Source of the DNA: Massilia sp. H6
GTDB lineage: Bacteria; Pseudomonadota; Gammaproteobacteria; Burkholderiales; Burkholderiaceae_D
Assembly (NCBI RefSeq): GCF_024802625.1
Contig: NZ_CP103371.1
Coordinates: forward strand, 1,736,001 to 1,800,000
DNA: 64,000 nt
Direction of reading: 5' to 3'
The notes under the pieces are model-generated. The model was not told where the DNA came from, made no database searches, and saw only the letters and a program-made list of their open reading frames with translations. Position 1 is the stretch's first letter. Every line of letters starts with the position of its first letter. The translations under genes were made by a program, and so were the position numbers. Positions 36,350 to 45,656 of this stretch are shown here, piece by piece.

Positions 36350-38665
36350 ATGGATCACCAATCACCCAAGCACGACGAACACGATTTCGCGATCGACTTG
36401 TCGCATGCCGGCCTGCCAGCCGCGCCCGGCCGCGCACCGATGGAGATGCGGGAAATCCAGGAAGCCATCGCCCGCGTCGAAGCCGAAGCCAAGGCCAATG
36501 TGGCGGCCGAGAGCCGGGCCCATGCCGAATCGCGCGCGCGTACGCTGGCCGAGGAGCGCGCCGCGCTGGACGCGGCGGCCACCGCAGCGGCGCTGGCCAA
36601 TGCGCAGGCATCCGAAGAAGCGATCGCCGCCAACCGCGAGCGGCTCGATTCGCTGCGCGCGGCGGCCCAGGCATCGAGCGAGCGGCTGGAGGCGATTCGC
36701 CAGGAAACCGCCGAGTTGCGCGCCCGCGTGCAGCGCGAGACCGAAACCCGCAAGGCCTGCGAAGCGCGTTCGCGGGTAGAAGACGAATCGCGCCGGCGCG
36801 CGGCGGCCCAGGTGGAGGCGCAGGCCGAAATGGCGGTGCAGGCCGAAAAGGCGGCCGATGAGTTGATGGTCCAGACCGAACGCGCGCGCCAGCAGGCGCT
36901 CGAGCGCATGGCGGCGGTGGAGGCGGCGCGCGAAGAAGTGCTGCACACCGCCAGCGCCGACGCGCGCGTGGCGATCCTGGCGCGCGAGCGCGAGCGCGCC
37001 GAGCACGGCGCCCGCCAGACCGCCGAAATGCTGGCCGAAGCCGAGGCCGAGGCGCTGGAACTGACGCTCCAGCGCGAGCGCGCCGACCAGGTGGCGCTGG
37101 CCTCGAGCTTCGCGCGGGCCGCAGCCGAGGCGCGCGCGCTGGAAGAGGCGCGCGCCATGGCCCACATCGAGCAGGAACGTGAAGCCATCGCGCTGGCCCA
37201 GGCCGAATCGGACCGGGTCGCGGCGCAGTCGATGCGCATGCGCATGCAGACCGAAAAAGAACTGCGTGACGCCGCTACCCACCGGCTACGCCTGGAACAG
37301 ATGGCGGCCAGCGGGGCGCAGGCACGGCGCGACGCCGAGGCCCGCATCCTGGCGGCGACCGAGGCGCGCATCGAGGCCGACCGCCAGTTGCGCGAACTGG
37401 CCGGCGAACGCGCGCGCGCCGAAGAAGACGCCAGCGTCCAGGTGCAGGCGCGGCTGGAAGCCGAAGCGGCCGCCGCCGACCATGCGCGCGCGCGCGCCGC
37501 GGCCGACGAGGCGGCCGCGCAGGCTGCCCAGCGCGACGCCGCCGAACACGAGCGCGAACGGGCGCTGGCCCTCGAGCGCGCCGCCCTGCTGCAGACTGGT
37601 GCCAATGCCCGCGCCGCCGAAAACGCCGCGCAGGACGCGGCCTTGCAGGCCGAGCGCGAACTGGCCGCGGCGCAGCAGCAGGCGTTTGAGGCAGCCGAGC
37701 GCCGCAGCGAAGGGGCGCAGCGCCTGCTGCAGGCCGAGCGTGCGCGCGCGGCGGCCGAAGAAGCCGCACTGGCAAGCCAGCAAGAACAGGAACAGGCCGA
37801 GCACGCGCTGGCGCAGGCAGCGACCGCCCGCGCCACGGCGGCCCAGGCAGCGGCGGCCCAGCTGCGCGAGCAGGCCGAGGCCGAACGCCGCGCCGAGGCG
37901 GTCCAGGTGGCGATGTTCGAGGCACAACAGGAGCAGGCCCGCGCCGCCATCGACGAGGCCGAGCATGCCGAAGCGGCGGCGGCGGCCCAGCAGGCGCAGG
38001 CGCAGCGCGCGGCCGAACTGGCTGCGGAGCAAGCCGCGCGCGCAGCCGCCGAGCAGCAGCAACTGGCGCTGACCGAGGCGGCCATCGCGGCCGAACGCGC
38101 CGCCACCGAGGCTGCGCGCGAAGCGCTGGTGCTCATCGAGCGCAAGCTGGCCGCGCAGCGCCTGCAGGCGGCGGCCGATGCGCGCGCCAGCGAAGCGGCC
38201 AGCGCGCGCCTGGCCTCGGAGCAGGCGGCCGCACAGGCTGCGCTAGCCAGGGCGGCGGCCGAAGAAGAGCAGGCACGCCTGGCGCGCGAGCGCGAAGCGG
38301 CCGAGCAAGAAGGCTTGGCGGCAGCGGTGCACAAGCGCGAGGCCCAGCGTGCGCTGCTGGAACACGCGCAGCGCCACGCCGACATGCAGCACAAGGCAGC
38401 CGAGGCTACCGAGCGCATGGCCAAGGCGCGCAAGGTGCTGGCAGACCTGGAAACGCAGCGCTACGAAGATGGTTCGGCCGACCTGGCGGCGCTGGGTCGC
38501 GCCATTGGCTCGCGCACCGAGGAAGCCGAGCAGCGGGTGGCATCGGTCAATATCACGCGCGAAGTGCTGGGACGCTTCAAGCAAGCCGCACCGGCATCGG
38601 CCTCGCAGGCCGCCACCCGGCTGGCGGAGGTGATCCTGAACCAGCGCAAGAACGAACAGGAATAA
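36350..38665 (+). CDS. Large Ala/Glu/Arg-rich coiled-coil protein of unknown function
   Basis: A 771-residue protein almost wholly made of charged, alanine-rich helix with heptad-like spacing from about residue 30 to 700 (TolA- or tropomyosin-like). There is one cysteine (in TRKACEARSR), no signal peptide and no membrane segment, so it is probably a long cytoplasmic rod. A short N-terminal non-helical stretch (MDHQSPKHDEHDFAIDLSHAGLPAAPG) and a non-repetitive C-terminal 90 residues (DLETQRYEDGSADLAALGRAIGS..., EVLGRFKQAAP) are less biased and may carry the specific function. Local GC exceeds 70%, which produces long empty frames on both strands. I do not recognise a family. It follows srkA by 105 bp on the same strand. 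Confidence 0.8.
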   Translation: MDHQSPKHDEHDFAIDLSHAGLPAAPGRAPMEMREIQEAIARVEAEAKANVAAESRAHAESRARTLAEERAALDAAATAAALANAQASEEAIAANRERLDSLRAAAQASSERLEAIRQETAELRARVQRETETRKACEARSRVEDESRRRAAAQVEAQAEMAVQAEKAADELMVQTERARQQALERMAAVEAAREEVLHTASADARVAILARERERAEHGARQTAEMLAEAEAEALELTLQRERADQVALASSFARAAAEARALEEARAMAHIEQEREAIALAQAESDRVAAQSMRMRMQTEKELRDAATHRLRLEQMAASGAQARRDAEARILAATEARIEADRQLRELAGERARAEEDASVQVQARLEAEAAAADHARARAAADEAAAQAAQRDAAEHERERALALERAALLQTGANARAAENAAQDAALQAERELAAAQQQAFEAAERRSEGAQRLLQAERARAAAEEAALASQQEQEQAEHALAQAATARATAAQAAAAQLREQAEAERRAEAVQVAMFEAQQEQARAAIDEAEHAEAAAAAQQAQAQRAAELAAEQAARAAAEQQQLALTEAAIAAERAATEAAREALVLIERKLAAQRLQAAADARASEAASARLASEQAAAQAALARAAAEEEQARLAREREAAEQEGLAAAVHKREAQRALLEHAQRHADMQHKAAEATERMAKARKVLADLETQRYEDGSADLAALGRAIGSRTEEAEQRVASVNITREVLGRFKQAAPASASQAATRLAEVILNQRKNEQE

Positions 38666-38704
38666 GGCCGGGCGCGCTGCAACACGTCAGCCGCGCTGGC
38701 TATC

Positions 38705-38741
38705 CCCATGCTGTGATATCTCAGGCGTATCACAGCATGGG
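38705..38741. terminator. 14-bp hairpin between converging genes
   Basis: CCCATGCTGTGATA (38705-38718) pairs perfectly with TATCACAGCATGGG (38728-38741) around a 9-base loop. It sits in the 95-bp gap where the coiled-coil gene and a small membrane protein gene converge. It probably acts as a two-way terminator although T-runs are lacking. Confidence 0.6.
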
Positions 38742-38760
38742 AATCAATATGAAATGTGTA

Positions 38761-39177
38761 TTACTGCGCCGACGGCGCATCGCTAGGGGCTACCGGATTG
38801 ACCGGCCCGGTACTGGCCCTGGTGGCGAAATACTCGGTCTCGCCGAAGCAGGAGCTGGGCACGCCACGGTGCTGTTCATAGGTTACCTGCACGCGCTGGC
38901 CCATCGCGGCGAGCAGCTGCTTGGCCACCGCGTCGTCGCGCACCGTGAACGAGAAGCGTTCAGGAATCGCTCCCGGCATGCTCGAGAGAAGGATTTCGCC
39001 TTCCCAGGTCTTGCACAGCCAGCCTTTTTTCGAGAACTTCTGCAGGTAGCCTGCGCGCTCGCCTTCGGAATAAGACCAGCTCAGCGTAAACCAGGTGTAC
39101 AGCGCGAACAGCACCGTGACGGCGGCGATGGCCGCGAGCAGAAGGACGGAGGTACGTTTTGGCAGGGCGTTGGGCAT
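38761..39177 (-). CDS. Conserved small inner-membrane-anchored protein of unknown function
   Basis: A 138-residue protein with one N-terminal membrane helix (about 11-30: VLLLAAIAAVTVLFALYTWF) and an exported domain of about 100 residues. GYLQKFSKKGWLCKTWEGE and QRVQVTYEQHRGVPSSCFGETEYF are typical of a Burkholderiales family without a known role (sometimes misnamed 6-phosphogluconate dehydrogenase). Two cysteines may pair in the periplasm. No operon partner is close. Confidence 0.75.
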   Translation of the reverse strand: MPNALPKRTSVLLLAAIAAVTVLFALYTWFTLSWSYSEGERAGYLQKFSKKGWLCKTWEGEILLSSMPGAIPERFSFTVRDDAVAKQLLAAMGQRVQVTYEQHRGVPSSCFGETEYFATRASTGPVNPVAPSDAPSAQ

Positions 39178-39314
39178 GGGGCGGCTATCGTAAAAGTAAA
39201 GGTCGGATTAGAACTGGCTAGTGGGCGGGGACCGGGCACCGATGCGATGCTGGCCCGGCACAGCCGCGCCCATTCTGCCACGGCTTGGCAGAATAACAAA
39301 ATGGCGCTGTCGGT

Positions 39315-40352
39315 TCAGGGCGCCGCGCTCTCGAGGCGGCGCCGGTAGCGGATCGAGGACCACAGCGACACCAGGATGAACGCCAGCCCCGACAGCCCGG
39401 TGAACCATTCGGGGATGTGATAGTGGACGCTGGCGAACATGATCAGCGCCAGGATGCCGATCGCGTAATGCGCGCCGTGCTCGAGAAAGACGAATTCTTC
39501 GAGCGTGCCCTTGTAGACCAGGAATACCGTCATCGAGCGCACGAACATGGCGCCGATCGCCAGGCCGAGCATGATGATGACCACGTCGTTGGTGATCGCA
39601 AATGCACCGATCACGCCATCGAAGCTGAACGAGGCGTCCAGCACTTCAAGGTAGAGAAAGCCGCCGATGCTGCCCTGCGAGAGCATCTTGCCGACCGCCG
39701 GCTCGTCTTCCTGGTGTTCGAGCAGGCCGCTGAGCCATTGCACCCCTATATAGATGAGCACGCCGGTAACGCCGGCCACCAGCACCGGCAGCTTGCGCGC
39801 AACCGGCATCAGCGACATCGCGCCGCACACCGCCGACAGGGTGATCAGGATGGCCAGGCCCTCGGTGCCATACTTGCCGACTTTTTCCTCGACCCAGCCG
39901 AGCCAGTGCAGCTGCTTTTCCTGGTCGAACAAAAAGTTCAGGAATACCAGCAACAGGAAGGCGCCCCCGAAAGAGGCGACCTCGGCATGCTTTTCGGTGA
40001 GGTGGCGCGAATATTCGCGTGGATTGTCGATGGCCAGTTGCCATACCTCGATCAGGCCGAGCCCGGTTGCGGCCGAGACGATCACGAGCGGGAACAGCAG
40101 CCGCATGCCGAACACGGCCACCAGGATGCCGACGGTGAGGAATAATTTGCGCCAGAACTCGTTCCAGCCGCGCAGCACCGAGGCGTTGACGACCGCGTTG
40201 TCGAAAGAAAGCGACACTTCGAGTACGCCCAGCACGGCGGTGATTCCGAGCGCGTGCAGCATGCCGGCGATGCCACGGTGCTCGTAACCCCACCAGCCGG
40301 CAAGGCCCATCAGGATGAGCGTGACCGCTATCGACAACCTGAAATGCCGCAT
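39315..40352 (-). CDS. DUF475 / TerC-like integral membrane protein
   Basis: A 345-residue inner-membrane protein with about nine transmembrane helices. The two TerC-superfamily acidic motifs are visible as LEVSLSFDNAVVNASVLRGW and LEVLDASFSFDGVIGAFAIT. The superfamily is linked to metal (Mn, tellurite) handling; DUF475 members often lie in tellurium-resistance loci, but no ter genes are seen here. The ATG at 40352 is preferred because AAGGGGG precedes it; another ATG exists 7 codons upstream. Confidence 0.88.
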   Translation of the reverse strand: MRHFRLSIAVTLILMGLAGWWGYEHRGIAGMLHALGITAVLGVLEVSLSFDNAVVNASVLRGWNEFWRKLFLTVGILVAVFGMRLLFPLVIVSAATGLGLIEVWQLAIDNPREYSRHLTEKHAEVASFGGAFLLLVFLNFLFDQEKQLHWLGWVEEKVGKYGTEGLAILITLSAVCGAMSLMPVARKLPVLVAGVTGVLIYIGVQWLSGLLEHQEDEPAVGKMLSQGSIGGFLYLEVLDASFSFDGVIGAFAITNDVVIIMLGLAIGAMFVRSMTVFLVYKGTLEEFVFLEHGAHYAIGILALIMFASVHYHIPEWFTGLSGLAFILVSLWSSIRYRRRLESAAP

Positions 40353-40506
40353 CACGCCCCCTTGGCTGTGCATTCGCGTTGTATCAATAGTACCGTTCCG
40401 GGCACCGGGGTGGCGCGGGAATGCCGCCGCGACCGTTCGAATAGGTATCGGCTAAGGCTTGCATCTGAGATAATTCTGGCCGGCATCAATTCACCTGGAC
40501 CGAGAC

Positions 40507-40929
40507 ATGGATCTTGTTTACCTTGTAACACCCGTGCTGACCTGGATGGTGGTCGGCCCGATCAAATTCTTGATTACCAGCCTGCGCCAGCGGCGCTGGG
40601 CATTCAACCTGGTGGGCAACGGCGGCTTTCCCAGCAACCATAGCTCCGTCGTTAGCAGCATGGCCACCCTGATTGCCTTGCGCGAGGGCCTGGACCATCC
40701 TGCCTTCGGGGTCGCCGTGACCTTGGCCTTTATTGTGATGATCGACGCCAACAGCTTGCGCCAGCACGTCGGCCGCCAGGCGGCGGCGATCAACCAGCTG
40801 GCGTGCGACACGGTCGGACACACGGTCCTGCGCGAGCGCATGGGCCATACCTTGGTAGAAATTACCGGCGGAATCGCCACCGGCATCGGCATGGGCTTTC
40901 TGATCCATGCGGTGTTGGGCGCCGCTTAA
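40507..40929 (+). CDS. Divergent PAP2 (DUF212) family membrane protein
   Basis: A 140-residue protein with about four hydrophobic helices and the conserved GNGGFPSNHSSVVSSMATL motif near residues 38-56 and RQHVGRQA later. DUF212 proteins resemble acid phosphatase/vanadium haloperoxidases but in shortened form; a phosphatase activity on a lipid is possible but unproven. Divergent from the DUF475 gene. Confidence 0.85.
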   Translation: MDLVYLVTPVLTWMVVGPIKFLITSLRQRRWAFNLVGNGGFPSNHSSVVSSMATLIALREGLDHPAFGVAVTLAFIVMIDANSLRQHVGRQAAAINQLACDTVGHTVLRERMGHTLVEITGGIATGIGMGFLIHAVLGAA

Positions 40930-41161
40930 GCGGCGCGCAGCGCAGGCAGGGCGGGCCGGCTCGGTCCGCATTCTGGTGTTGTTGCCATGCATCCTGGTTG
41001 TCCAGAATGCAGCTCATCGCGAAATTCCGCAGTTCATCCCACGATTTCCGCGTTATGCAGAGTCGTCAATTGACGCTGCCCGGGCGCTAATCGATACTGC
41101 GCGCTGACTATCCATCTACGCATTTTTACAAGATTACCGAGTCCTTCTCTGGAGACCCACC

Positions 41162-42298
41162 ATGCTGCGCACATCACTACTCGTTCTTGCCATCGCCACG
41201 GCGCTTGCCGCCTGCGGCAAGGATTCCAAGGATTCGGCCGAGTTCAAGGACAAGCGTCCGTCGCAGCTGAAGGTCGCTTCCGAAGATGTGCTGACCATCC
41301 AGAGCGGCACCCTCAATAGCGGTCCGGTGGTCACCGGCTCGATCCAGCCGGAGCGCAAGGCCGACCTGCGCGCCGAAGTGTCGGCCGTGGTCCTTGAGGT
41401 TCTGAAAGACAATGGCCAAGCGGTCAAGCGCGGCGACGTGCTGGTGCGCCTGGACGAGACCGCGATCCGCGACAGCCTGGTGTCGGCCGAAGCGGCCGTG
41501 CGCTCGTCTAGCCTGGCGCTGGACCAGGCCAAGCGCCAGCTCGAGCGCATGCAAACCCTGCGCGCCTCGGGCATGGCCACCGCCGTCGGCCTGGACGATG
41601 CCGAAGTGCGCCGCAACAATGCCCAGAGCGAATTGTCGGCCGCCAGGAGCCGCGCCGCGAGCGCGCGCCAGCTGCTCAGTCGCACCGTGGTGCGTGCGCC
41701 CTTCGACGGCATCGTCTCCGAGCGCAAGGTGTCGGCCGGCGACACCGCCAACATTGGCAAGGAACTGGTCAAGGTGATCGATCCGACCAGCATGCGTTTC
41801 GAAGCGCGCGTGTCGTCCGATGCGATCGCGACCCTGAAAGTCGGCCAGAAGGTCAATTTCCGCGTCAATGGCTATGGTGACCAGCAGTTTGCCGGCGTCA
41901 TCAAGCGCATCGACCCGGCCGCCAATGCCATCACCCGCCAGGTCGAATTGCTGGTCGAGTTCGCCGACAAGGCACAGCCGCGCGTGGCCGGCCTGTACGC
42001 CGAAGGCCGGGTCGACGCCCAGAGCAGCACCGCCCTGATGCTGCCGGAAGCGGCGCTGGTGAAAGCCGGCGACAAGGCCTATACCTGGCGCATCAAGGAC
42101 AAGACCCTGAACAAGGTTCCGCTGGTGGTCGGCGCGCGCGATCCGCGTACCGGCAATGTCGAGATCAAGCAGGGCCTGCTGGCCGGCGACGTGGTGCTGC
42201 GCTCGCCCACCTCGAACCTGAAAGACGGCCAGAAGGTCGAGATGCCGTCGGCGCGCATGGCCAGCGCCGCCAGCGCCACGCCAGTGCAAGGGAAATAA
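41162..42298 (+). CDS. RND efflux periplasmic adaptor lipoprotein (membrane fusion protein)
   Basis: A 378-residue adaptor. Signal peptide with a lipobox (LAAC, Cys18) anchors it to the inner membrane. Barrel-sandwich halves flank an alpha-helical hairpin: ADLRAEVSAVVLEVLKDNGQAVKRGDVLVRLD, then a coiled coil, then RTVVRAPFDGIVSERKVSAGD. A beta-barrel and a membrane-proximal domain follow. It is 3 bp upstream of the RND pump gene; the outer-membrane channel gene is not present, so a TolC-like protein elsewhere must be used. Substrate unknown. Confidence 0.93.
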   Translation: MLRTSLLVLAIATALAACGKDSKDSAEFKDKRPSQLKVASEDVLTIQSGTLNSGPVVTGSIQPERKADLRAEVSAVVLEVLKDNGQAVKRGDVLVRLDETAIRDSLVSAEAAVRSSSLALDQAKRQLERMQTLRASGMATAVGLDDAEVRRNNAQSELSAARSRAASARQLLSRTVVRAPFDGIVSERKVSAGDTANIGKELVKVIDPTSMRFEARVSSDAIATLKVGQKVNFRVNGYGDQQFAGVIKRIDPAANAITRQVELLVEFADKAQPRVAGLYAEGRVDAQSSTALMLPEAALVKAGDKAYTWRIKDKTLNKVPLVVGARDPRTGNVEIKQGLLAGDVVLRSPTSNLKDGQKVEMPSARMASAASATPVQGK

Positions 42299-42301
42299 AC
42301 C

Positions 42302-45300
42302 ATGTTCCTGTCTAATTTCAGCGTCAAGAAGCCGGTCGCCACGGTCGTGGTGATCCTGGCGATGATGGCCATGGGCCTGCTTGCCCTGTCCAAGCTCAAG
42401 GTCAACCAGAATCCGGACGTCGAGGTGCCGGTCATCGTGGTCGACATCCCGTATCCGGGCGCTTCGCCCGAAACCGTCGAGCGCGAGATCACCAACCGCC
42501 TCGAAAAGCAGATGCTCGCGATCCAGGGCGTGACCGAGCTCAATTCCAACTCCTACGAAGGCGGCGTGTCGATCTGGATGGAATTCGACTTCGACCGCAA
42601 TGTCATCGAAGCCTCGGACGACGTGCGCAACGCCATCGCAGCGGTGCGCTACAAGCTGCCGATCGAGATGCGCGAGCCGGTGCTGCGGCGCTGGGACCCG
42701 GCTTCGGAGCCGGTGATGCAGCTGGCGCTGTCCTCGAGCAGCCAGTCGCATGCCGAGATCTCGCGCTATGCCGAAGACGTGCTGGCCGATCGGTTCCGCG
42801 CCATCGAAGGGGTCTCGACCGTAAACGTGAACGGCGCGCTGCGCCGCGAACTGTCGGTCTTGCTGCGCGCCGAGCAGCTGCGCGAATTCAATGTGTCGGT
42901 GTCGGAAGTGACCAGCGCCCTGCGCACCCAGAACACCAATGCCCCGGTGGGCAAGCTGCGCAGCGAGCTCGACGAGAAGGGCATCCGCCTGGTCGGCCGC
43001 ATCGAGCGTCCGGAAGACTTTTCGCAAATCGTGGTCAAGCGCAGCGGCGACCAGATCGTGCGGCTGGGCCAGGTGGCCGAGATCAAGGACGGCTTCGCCG
43101 ATGTCAACAGCCTGTCGATTCGCAGCGGCAAGCCCAACGTCGGCCTGCAGATCGCCCGTTCGCGCGACGCCTCGACCGTATCGCTGGCCAAGAAAGTCCA
43201 TCAGGTCGTCGAAGAAGCCAACAAGGAAATGCCCGAAGGCACCAAGCTGGACGTCGTGCGCGATGGCGGCGAAGAAGCGCAGAGCAGCCTGAACAATGTG
43301 ATCGAATCGCTGGTGCTGGGCGCCGTGCTGACCGTCTTCGTGGTCTACGCTTTCCTCAACTCCTGGCGCTCGACCCTGATTACCGCGCTGTCGCTGCCGA
43401 CCTCGGTGCTGGCCGCCTTTATCGCGGTCTGGCTGAGCGGCTTCACGCTCAACTTCATGACCCTGCTCGGCCTGTCGCTGGCGATCGGGGTGCTGATCGA
43501 CGACGCGATCGTGGTGCGCGAGAACATCGTGCGCCACATGGAAAAAGGCTCCGACCGCCGCACCGCCGCGCTCGAAGGCACGGCCGAGATCGGCATGGCG
43601 GTAGCCGCCACCACGTTCTCGATCATGGCCGTGTTCGTGCCGGTGGCCTTCATGCCGGGCGTCTCCGGCGAATGGTTCCGGCCGTTCGCGCTGACCGTCA
43701 CCTGCTCGGTGATCGTATCGCTGTTCATTTCGTTCACGCTCGACCCGATGCTGTCGGCTTACTGGGGCGACCCGGCCGACTACCACCACCAGCCGAAAAA
43801 AGGCCTGAGCCGCCAGCTCGAGCGCTTCAACGTCTGGTTCGACCACCAGGCCGACCGCTACGGCAACGTGATCGCCTGGGCGCTGCACCACCGCAAATGG
43901 ATGGCCGTCATTGCGGTCGGCAGCCTGATCGGCGCGTTCACCTTGCACCATTTCTTTGGCGGCTCGAGCTTCCTGCCGAAATCCGACGGCGGTAACCTGA
44001 TGGTCGAAGTACGTACCCCGGCCTCGTCGAGCGTCGAGTATGCGCGCCGCAAGATCGAAGCCGCCGCCGAGATCGCCCGTTCGATCCCGGAAACCAAGGA
44101 CACCAACAGCTCGATCAACCCGAACGGCGGCCGCATCTATATCGACATCGGCAAGCGCGGCAGCCGCGAGCGCAGTGCGACCGAGATCGGCGCCGAACTG
44201 CGCAGCAAGATCGCGCCGCTGGTGGGCGCCGAATACGTCGTCATCGACGACCTCAGCGGCGGCGGCAAGCCGGTCCAGGTCGAGTTCACCGGCCCCGATT
44301 CGCGCAAGCTGATGGAACTGACCGCCGCCTACATGGAAAAGCTGCGCCAGGTGCCGGGCGCGGTCGACGTCACGCTGTCAGAGCAGGACCCGAAGAACGA
44401 GCTGCAGATCGTGCTCGACCGCGGGCTGGCCAACGCCATGGGCATCTCGGTCAACGACGCCGCCCAGGCGCTGCGGGTGGCCTTTGCCGGCATCGAGGTG
44501 GGCGACTGGGTCGACCCGACCAACGAGACCCGCGACGTCGCCGTGCGCCTGCATCCGGACGACCGGGTCAATACCGGGAACATCGAGCGCCTGCCGATCG
44601 CGGTGGCCGGCACCGGCATGATGGTGCCGCTCGAGCAGATCGCCACCATCACCATGGGCAAGGGCCCGGCCGGTATCCGCCACAAGGATGGCGAACGCAT
44701 GATCACGGTGTCGGCCAACGCCCAGGGCCGCTCGGCCGGCGAAGTCACTGCCGACGCCATGAAGCTGGCCAAGACCTTTGATTTCCCGCCGGGCTATGGC
44801 CTGGCGCTGGGTGGCCAGGGTGAAGACCAGGCGGAGCTGTTCACCCAGATGCTGATCGCGCTCGGCTCCGGCATCGGCCTGATGTACCTGATCCTGGTGA
44901 TGCAGTTCGGCTCGTTCACGGCGCCGCTGGGCGTGATGCTGTCGCTGCCGCTGTCGCTGATCGGGGTGGTGCTGGCCCTGATCCTGACCAAGAACACCCT
45001 CAACCTGATGAGCATGATCGGCGTGTTGATGCTGATGGGCCTGGTGGCGAAGAATGCCATCTTGCTGCTCGACGCCGCCCGCGTGCTCGAACACGAAGGC
45101 ATGGACCGCGAAGAAGCATTGATGCAGGCCGGCCGCAAGCGCCTGCGTCCGATCCTGATGACCACGTTCGCCCTGATCGCCGGCATGTTGCCGGTGGCCC
45201 TGGCGCTGGGCGACGCCGGCCAGTTCTACCAGCCGCTGGCGATCGCGATCATCGGCGGCACGATCACCTCGACGCTGCTCACGCTGCTGGTGGTGCCGAC

Positions 45301-45508
45301 CTTCTACGACAGCATCGAGATCGCCCGCGACCGGATGTTTGCCAAGTTCCAGCGCCGCGCCGCGCGCTACAACGTGTTGGCCGCGTTCTTCGTGACCTTT
45401 GTCGAGGCACTCCTGACCTTGCTGATGGTGCGCTTGCTCGTGCGTACCGTGGTGCGCATCGGACGCTACTTGACTGGCCGCGGCCGCGGCAAGGCGTTGC
45501 CAGCCTGA
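42302..45508 (+). CDS. RND-family efflux pump (inner-membrane permease)
   Basis: A 1068-residue HAE1-type proton-driven pump with 12 core transmembrane helices and two large periplasmic loops. TM4 carries the proton-relay pair in GVLIDDAIVVREN. The start MFLSNFSVKKPVATVVVILAMM is typical. An additional hydrophobic stretch near the C-terminus (about 1020-1050) extends past the usual end. Translationally close to the adaptor gene. A strong terminator follows. Confidence 0.95.
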   Translation: MFLSNFSVKKPVATVVVILAMMAMGLLALSKLKVNQNPDVEVPVIVVDIPYPGASPETVEREITNRLEKQMLAIQGVTELNSNSYEGGVSIWMEFDFDRNVIEASDDVRNAIAAVRYKLPIEMREPVLRRWDPASEPVMQLALSSSSQSHAEISRYAEDVLADRFRAIEGVSTVNVNGALRRELSVLLRAEQLREFNVSVSEVTSALRTQNTNAPVGKLRSELDEKGIRLVGRIERPEDFSQIVVKRSGDQIVRLGQVAEIKDGFADVNSLSIRSGKPNVGLQIARSRDASTVSLAKKVHQVVEEANKEMPEGTKLDVVRDGGEEAQSSLNNVIESLVLGAVLTVFVVYAFLNSWRSTLITALSLPTSVLAAFIAVWLSGFTLNFMTLLGLSLAIGVLIDDAIVVRENIVRHMEKGSDRRTAALEGTAEIGMAVAATTFSIMAVFVPVAFMPGVSGEWFRPFALTVTCSVIVSLFISFTLDPMLSAYWGDPADYHHQPKKGLSRQLERFNVWFDHQADRYGNVIAWALHHRKWMAVIAVGSLIGAFTLHHFFGGSSFLPKSDGGNLMVEVRTPASSSVEYARRKIEAAAEIARSIPETKDTNSSINPNGGRIYIDIGKRGSRERSATEIGAELRSKIAPLVGAEYVVIDDLSGGGKPVQVEFTGPDSRKLMELTAAYMEKLRQVPGAVDVTLSEQDPKNELQIVLDRGLANAMGISVNDAAQALRVAFAGIEVGDWVDPTNETRDVAVRLHPDDRVNTGNIERLPIAVAGTGMMVPLEQIATITMGKGPAGIRHKDGERMITVSANAQGRSAGEVTADAMKLAKTFDFPPGYGLALGGQGEDQAELFTQMLIALGSGIGLMYLILVMQFGSFTAPLGVMLSLPLSLIGVVLALILTKNTLNLMSMIGVLMLMGLVAKNAILLLDAARVLEHEGMDREEALMQAGRKRLRPILMTTFALIAGMLPVALALGDAGQFYQPLAIAIIGGTITSTLLTLLVVPTFYDSIEIARDRMFAKFQRRAARYNVLAAFFVTFVEALLTLLMVRLLVRTVVRIGRYLTGRGRGKALPA

Positions 45509-45528
45509 CCCACGCCCGGGCATGAAAA

Positions 45529-45552
45529 AAGCCAGCCCGGCGGGGCTGGCTT
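45529..45552 (+). terminator. Intrinsic terminator after the RND operon
   Basis: AAGCCAGCCC (45529-45538) pairs with GGGCTGGCTT (45543-45552) with a GGCG loop. An A-run precedes it, so it would be strongest on the minus strand, where it follows the low-complexity lipoprotein gene; it may serve both converging transcripts. Confidence 0.75.
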
Positions 45553-45617
45553 GTGGCCGATGAGCTCTAGATGAGCTCTAGATCAGCTGTATCGGGCAGG
45601 AACCCTTTATTAGCCGA

Positions 45618-45656
45618 TCACTGGCCACTCACTGGCCACTCACTGGCCACTCACCG
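45618..45656. repeat. 11-bp tandem repeat (3.5 copies)
   Basis: The unit TCACTGGCCAC is repeated three times in full and once in part. It spans the 3' end of the low-complexity lipoprotein gene, whose stop codon lies inside it, so copy changes would shift the end of that protein. Confidence 0.85.

Noticed and set aside
36355-38433. A 692-residue open frame on the minus strand opposite the coiled-coil gene
   Set aside because: Composed of Ala, Ser, Arg and Cys as expected from the complement of Ala/Glu/Arg codons; no domain or ribosome site. The plus-strand coiled-coil frame has a sensible start and amino-acid pattern.
39315-40352. Tellurite-resistance locus
   Set aside because: Only a DUF475/TerC-like gene is present; no terABDEZ neighbours.
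41177-43951. A 924-residue minus-strand frame opposite the RND adaptor and pump
   Set aside because: His/Arg/Gln-rich shadow of two clear RND genes; typical of high-GC DNA.
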